Shown: positions 60,629 through 64,000 of the stretch, piece by piece
Layout: each line of letters begins with the position of its first letter
How positions within the stretch are numbered: the stretch's first letter is position 1
Assembly (NCBI RefSeq): GCF_900111495.1
Contig: NZ_FOIU01000002.1
Location: forward strand, 558,001 to 622,000
Length of the DNA: 64,000 bases
DNA from: Chryseobacterium wanjuense
GTDB lineage: Bacteria; Bacteroidota; Bacteroidia; Flavobacteriales; Weeksellaceae
Direction: 5' to 3'
Notes under the pieces: generated by a model
What the model saw: only the letters and a program-made list of their open reading frames with translations
What the model was told of the DNA's origin: nothing
The model's database searches: none
Program-made: the position numbers and the translations under genes

Positions 60629-61525
60629 ATGAAAAAAGAAGATATCCTGCATCTGGAGAAACTGATGAACTTTTTAAGTCTTCATTTCTTAAAGAAAAAC
60701 CATTGGCACGATGTCACGAAAACCGAATGGTCATACATCGTTGCAGAGATTAATGATCTTATTGTTGCAGATCATGCGGAGAAAAACATCAAGAAAAACC
60801 CTGATTTGCTGGGATCAAATTACCTTTATGAACATTTGATTATCAATAAGCTAAAGAAATATTATCAGGACGAAAAAATTGTATTAAGCAAGCCTAATCT
60901 TGCCAAATTAAGCCTTATTGTAAAGGTATTGGGATATTCAAATTATATTGATTTTATTAATACCAATACAGAATCATTCAATTTTAATGACCTGAGAATT
61001 GATATGAATAATGCAAAACAAAATACAAAACTGTTGGATCGATTGGTTGGCAGCTGGTATTCTTACAACAGAAATCTCCCGGATAATCCTTTGCAGGCTA
61101 AAGACAACCGCATCTGGCGTTCTGCCATGGAAATCTACAAATCTGAAACTTCCGGCGAATATTTTATAGAGAGAAGCGGTGGCGATCATCACAAGTATTT
61201 TGGGAAGGTGACCGCTTATTCCGACTATGTTTTTATCATCATGAACAGCAATACTTTCATTCGCCAGAGACATTTTATTTCAAGAATAAAAGATATCAAG
61301 GAAAAGTTGAAAAATCCAGATTATAAGCTCCATGAGTTGCATTTTATAAGTACTTGTATCAGTTTTAATCAGGAGCCGATCGCTCTTTTCGAAATCTTTC
61401 AGAAGGCAGACCGAAAGACATTTCTCCCCGATTCCATCAGCTTTCCGATTGACAGCGATGAAATTCCAAAATCAATTATAAAACAACTTGAAGACACGGA
61501 GTCTAATAGGATTGATTATAGGTGA
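60629..61525 (+). CDS. Unrecognised protein with Bacteroidota-type N-terminal helical domain
   Basis: The 298-residue soluble protein has an N-terminal part (about 1-110) with LSKPNLAKLSLIVKVLGYSN then YIDFIN. That arrangement is seen at the start of several Bacteroidota proteins of unknown role, where it looks like a small DNA- or protein-binding helical domain. The C-terminal part has RLVGSWYSYNRNLPD and beta strands such as GEYFIERSGGDHHKYFGKV. No catalytic motif is apparent. It diverges from the Gly/Cys-rich protein. Confidence 0.68.
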   Translation: MKKEDILHLEKLMNFLSLHFLKKNHWHDVTKTEWSYIVAEINDLIVADHAEKNIKKNPDLLGSNYLYEHLIINKLKKYYQDEKIVLSKPNLAKLSLIVKVLGYSNYIDFINTNTESFNFNDLRIDMNNAKQNTKLLDRLVGSWYSYNRNLPDNPLQAKDNRIWRSAMEIYKSETSGEYFIERSGGDHHKYFGKVTAYSDYVFIIMNSNTFIRQRHFISRIKDIKEKLKNPDYKLHELHFISTCISFNQEPIALFEIFQKADRKTFLPDSISFPIDSDEIPKSIIKQLEDTESNRIDYR

Positions 61526-61641
61526 TGCGGGTTTCGAGTTTCGGGATGCGAGTTTTGAGTTGCGAGTTGTTGATTGATGGTTGATGGTTGATAGTTTTGA
61601 AAGTCTTGGCTCTTTTTACTTTTCCCTTTTTCCTTATAAAA
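61526..61641. repeat. Low-complexity intergenic stretch
   Basis: Degenerate GAGTT/TGCGAGTTT repeats are followed by TTGATGGTTGATGGTTGAT (short direct repeats of 8 bp). A related TTGATGGTTGTTGG stretch precedes the four-helix bundle gene at 35290-35340. Confidence 0.55.
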
Positions 61642-62385
61642 CTAATTCACTAGCCAATCTTTAAAATCTTTCACACGATCGCGGCTCACGGTAATTTCTT
61701 CCTGTGGCTGAAATTCCAGTTCTACCTTATAATTGGGCGAAGTATGAATGTTTTTGATGTAATCTGAATTGACAATAAACTGTCGGTTTACCCGGAAAAA
61801 TTTCTTTTCATCCAGAACATCTTCCAGTTCATCCAGCGTAAAGTCTGAAGGATAAGCCCGATCCTGAGTCTGCAGGTAAACAATTTTGTTTTCACTGTAA
61901 AAACAACTTACTTCCTGGGTCTGAACAATCTTCAAATTGTATCCGATCTTCACTAAAATCCGGGAAAGCGTCGTCTTATCTTTTTTTATTAATTCTTTGA
62001 TTTCCTTAGAATTGACAGAGTTATCTGAAGGAAGGAATGATTTGAATTTTTCAATCGCACCACTCAGATCTTCATCTAAAATAGGCTTTAAAAGATAGTC
62101 GATACTGTTTAGTTTAAACGCTTTTAAAGTGTATTGATCAAAAGCTGTCGTGTAAATAATAAAACCTTTGGTAGGAACTTTCTCAAAAATATCGAACGAC
62201 AGACCGTCTCCTAAAACAATGTCTGAAAAAATCAGTTGGGGATGCTCGTTATTGGAAAACCATTCCACCCCTTCTTCTACAGATTCTATCTTTGCAACCA
62301 CTTCTATTTCAGGAAATTCGCTCAGCATTCTTTCCAATTTCCTTGAAGCAGGTTTTTCGTCTTCGATAATGACTGTTTTGATCAT
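61642..62385 (-). CDS. LytTR-family response regulator
   Basis: The 247-residue protein has a receiver domain (1-115) with acidic residues VIIEDEKPA, phosphorylation Asp55 in LIFSDIVLGDG, and Lys in YLLKPI. A LytTR DNA-binding domain (about 145-245) has VSCFYSENKIVYLQTQDRAYP and FFRVNRQFIVNSDYI. It would control target genes when phosphorylated by a LytS-type kinase. No kinase gene is seen downstream or between it and the 2TM genes. Confidence 0.95.
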   Translation of the reverse strand: MIKTVIIEDEKPASRKLERMLSEFPEIEVVAKIESVEEGVEWFSNNEHPQLIFSDIVLGDGLSFDIFEKVPTKGFIIYTTAFDQYTLKAFKLNSIDYLLKPILDEDLSGAIEKFKSFLPSDNSVNSKEIKELIKKDKTTLSRILVKIGYNLKIVQTQEVSCFYSENKIVYLQTQDRAYPSDFTLDELEDVLDEKKFFRVNRQFIVNSDYIKNIHTSPNYKVELEFQPQEEITVSRDRVKDFKDWLVN

Positions 62386-62443
62386 TGAGTTCCCGTTTTT
62401 TAGTTTTAAAATTCGAATAAAAATACTTAAAAGATATCAGTTT

Positions 62444-62719
62444 TTAAAATTGAATCGGCTCTTTTGATTTTCCCATTTCTTTCTGTATAACTTTTCTTTC
62501 CCATTCGGAATCGAGAATGAATAATTTTACGGCTTTTACGGTCAAAATAATTCCCCAAATCGTAAGAATAATAGAGCCTTTAAATAAAGAGAAATCCAGT
62601 TTTCCTTGTTCAAAAATATCGTTAAAAAAAATAATTGCTGAAACAATTCCAAACCATAGAAGGCTTTTATAGAATTTTTTTAATTGATTTACTCTTTCCT
62701 GTGCTTGATTATAGTCCAT
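62444..62719 (-). CDS. 2TM-domain protein
   Basis: The 91-residue protein has YNQAQERVNQLKKFYKSLLWF and two membrane helices (GIVSAIIFFNDIF and GSIILTIWGIILTVKAVKLF), then SEWERKVIQKEM. This is the 2TM domain, which in Flavobacteriia is often fused to or next to LytS-like kinases. It lies 24 bp after the other 2TM gene and 58 bp before the LytTR regulator. Confidence 0.88.
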   Translation of the reverse strand: MDYNQAQERVNQLKKFYKSLLWFGIVSAIIFFNDIFEQGKLDFSLFKGSIILTIWGIILTVKAVKLFILDSEWERKVIQKEMGKSKEPIQF

Positions 62720-62743
62720 TGTATTAAGTTTTAAAGGTTATTA

Positions 62744-63040
62744 TTAAAGTGTTTTTGTATTTTTTCTTTCTTCTTCCATTAATTCTCTGATCTTTTTCTC
62801 TTCCCAGTTTCTTCCGATTCCGAAAGTATTGATTCCGTGTGCGACAAGACCTATTCCCCAACCCAGCATCGGCCAGTAAAACCATAATTGATCTGGAGAA
62901 GTCAAAAGATTAAGAAACACTAAAAACGGAATAACCAGGCAATATGAAGTAAGATTTCCGTAGAATCCTTTCAATTCTTTTACTCTTCTTGTTGCTCTTT
63001 CGTATGCAAGATTTTCTTTGTTGAATGATGTAGTTTCCAT
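62744..63040 (-). CDS. 2TM-domain protein
   Basis: The 98-residue protein has YERATRRVKELKGFYGNLTSY, two helices (CLVIPFLVFLNLL and WPMLGWGIGLVAHGINTF) and the tail NWEEKKIRELMEEERK. It is of the same family as the gene at 62444 and probably the first gene of an operon with it and the LytTR regulator. Confidence 0.9.
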   Translation of the reverse strand: METTSFNKENLAYERATRRVKELKGFYGNLTSYCLVIPFLVFLNLLTSPDQLWFYWPMLGWGIGLVAHGINTFGIGRNWEEKKIRELMEEERKNTKTL

Positions 63041-63343
63041 AATTGTTATGATTTAAAAAAGTTAATTTGTTTGTTTTTGTTGAGACAAATGTAGGTCGGA
63101 AAACAGGCTCAAATCAATTTTATCTTACCGAACCGTAGAAAATGCAAACTGAATTGTAAAAAATGGGGAATAATGAAAATTGTGGAGATATTTTAAGCGT
63201 GATTTTTCTTTTAAATAGATGCTTCGATAGTTCGACAAACTCACTACAAGCTTTGCTCAGCAAGACATTCCTTATACTTGTTTTATTTTAACCGTTCATT
63301 TATAACGATGCCCACTGAGCTCTATTGGTGCATTTAAAAATTT
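63041..63343. other. Gene-free stretch upstream of the 2TM operon
   Basis: The stretch holds a dispersed-repeat copy at 63221-63270 and otherwise AT-rich DNA. The promoter of the 2TM genes should lie in 63041-63120, but no exact TAnnTTTG box was found on the minus strand. Confidence 0.4.
63221..63270. repeat. Dispersed repeat (GCTTCGATAGTTCGACAAAC type), copy 1
   Basis: GCTTCGATAGTTCGACAAAC is followed by TCACTACAAGCTTTGCTCAG. It is similar base for base to 63940-63990 (TTTCGATGGTTTGACAAGCT, CACTACAGGC). Both flank the methyltransferase-like gene in direct orientation. Confidence 0.6.
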
Positions 63344-63913
63344 TTAATACATAAAAGGAATCAGCTTCTTTGTTTTTCTTCTGTATTCCAGGTATTCTTC
63401 TCCGAACTGCTCGATCAAAGTTCGTTCTTCAATTCTAATCCTGTAGCTGAATGCTACAAAAGGTGGAATGAAAGCAAAAAGCAGTGATAGCCAATTATTT
63501 AAGTATAATCCAAGTCCGAGGGAAGTCAACAAAGAAAATGAGTATGACGGATGTCTCAGATATTTGTAAAAGCCTTCTTTTTTGATTTTGTGATTTTCCC
63601 TGATCGTAACATCCACCGTGAAATATTTTCCTAAAGACCTGATAATGAAAACCCTTAAAATAATTCCAATAAGAATAAATGCTTCGCCTACATATAAAAT
63701 CCAGAGTTCATTTGTAATCGGGAATTCAGTGATGTAAGAAAATGTGACCGCCAGTGCAACCGAAAGCGGAATCGCGATCCACAAAAGATTAAGGGTAGAT
63801 TTGTCCTTGCCTTTTTTATCTTTTTCACCGGATTTTAAAATGTTTTTGTATAGAAATTCACTCAAAAACCAGGCAATCATTGAAATGGTAAATATGATTC
63901 CTAAAGTATTCAT
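63344..63913 (-). CDS. Isoprenylcysteine carboxyl methyltransferase-like membrane protein
   Basis: From the ATG at 63913 the protein has 189 residues; a frame reaching to 63982 passes through a dispersed repeat. About five membrane helices are seen, with the ICMT/phospholipid methyltransferase signature: GFYKYLRHPSYSFSLLTSLG and YRIRIEERTLIEQFGEEYLE and the end YRRKTKKLIPFMY. It would methylate a lipid or small molecule in the inner membrane using S-adenosylmethionine. The substrate is unknown. Confidence 0.88.
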   Translation of the reverse strand: MNTLGIIFTISMIAWFLSEFLYKNILKSGEKDKKGKDKSTLNLLWIAIPLSVALAVTFSYITEFPITNELWILYVGEAFILIGIILRVFIIRSLGKYFTVDVTIRENHKIKKEGFYKYLRHPSYSFSLLTSLGLGLYLNNWLSLLFAFIPPFVAFSYRIRIEERTLIEQFGEEYLEYRRKTKKLIPFMY

Positions 63914-63939
63914 TTTGTTGTTTTTATATTGTGATAAAT

Positions 63940-63990
63940 GTTTCGATGGTTTGACAAGCTCACTACAGGCTAAGCCAAGCATGACATTTC
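63940..63990. repeat. Dispersed repeat (GCTTCGATAGTTCGACAAAC type), copy 2
   Basis: TTTCGATGGTTTGACAAGCT, then CACTACAGGCTAAGCCAAGC and ATGACATT match copy 1 in order with about a quarter of bases changed. Confidence 0.6.
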
Positions 63991-64000
63991 TAATAGTACT

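Noticed and set aside
1..64000. Prophage, insertion sequence, toxin-antitoxin or defence island
   Set aside because: No integrase, transposase, phage structural, restriction or known defence gene was recognised on either strand.

Overview
The window is a low-GC chromosomal segment from a member of the Flavobacteriia (Bacteroidota), most likely Chryseobacterium or a close relative. The reasons are: a secreted protein with a type IX secretion C-terminal sorting tail, a TonB-dependent receptor paired with a DUF4249 lipoprotein, GLPGLI and 2TM-domain proteins, LytTR regulation, ECF sigma control, and many promoters with the Bacteroidota -7 box TAnnTTTG. No phage, transposase, plasmid or CRISPR genes were seen. 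It reads as ordinary core chromosome, unusually rich in short dispersed palindromic repeats.

Layout. 1-2.6 kb: a minus-strand nonribosomal peptide synthetase (adenylation, carrier, thioester reductase) running off the left edge, with a structured leader holding a possible 20-codon upstream ORF. 2.8-8.3 kb: yifB, a type IX secretion cargo protein, a barrel protein with an anti-sigma-like N-terminus overlapping its ECF sigma gene, and a lipoprotein. 8.5-10.4 kb: a plus-strand cluster (HExxH protein, CsaA-like protein, exonuclease, Fe-S assembly factor). 10.6-25.4 kb: metabolism and repair (sulfurtransferase, HMG-CoA lyase, pepT, thiL, thioesterase, flavoprotein, two thioredoxin-fold proteins, mutS, cupin protein). 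25.5-26.5 kb: six perfect-period 167-bp tandem repeats with no gene. 26.6-36.1 kb: bestrophin, RNA methyltransferase, a decayed GLPGLI gene, nadK, fbaA, accD, a nucleoside-gate transporter and a four-helix bundle protein. 36.1-38.2 kb: exbB-exbD-tonB. 39.2-40.3 kb: a DUF885 pseudogene with a large internal deletion. 41-51 kb: nth, bcp, manC, sprT-like, tolC-like, folC, two identical tRNA-Val genes, a 55-residue lipoprotein, sufE and glycosyltransferases. 51.4-64 kb: clpC, mnmA, the DUF4249/TonB receptor pair, a Gly/Cys-rich membrane protein, a LytTR regulator with two 2TM proteins, and an isoprenylcysteine methyltransferase-like protein.

How the parts work together. The exbB-exbD-tonB operon would energise outer-membrane receptors such as the one at 56.9-59.2 kb. 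The sigma factor and the barrel protein with a cytoplasm-like N-terminus form a plausible regulatory pair. The two thioredoxin-fold genes form an operon.

The most unusual points are the tandem array, which shows a paired base change that preserves a small hairpin; the leader of the peptide synthetase; and two core enzymes, AccD and endonuclease III, that have each lost all four cysteines of their usual metal site. Family assignments are from recognition of sequence motifs by eye; no database search or structure prediction was run.
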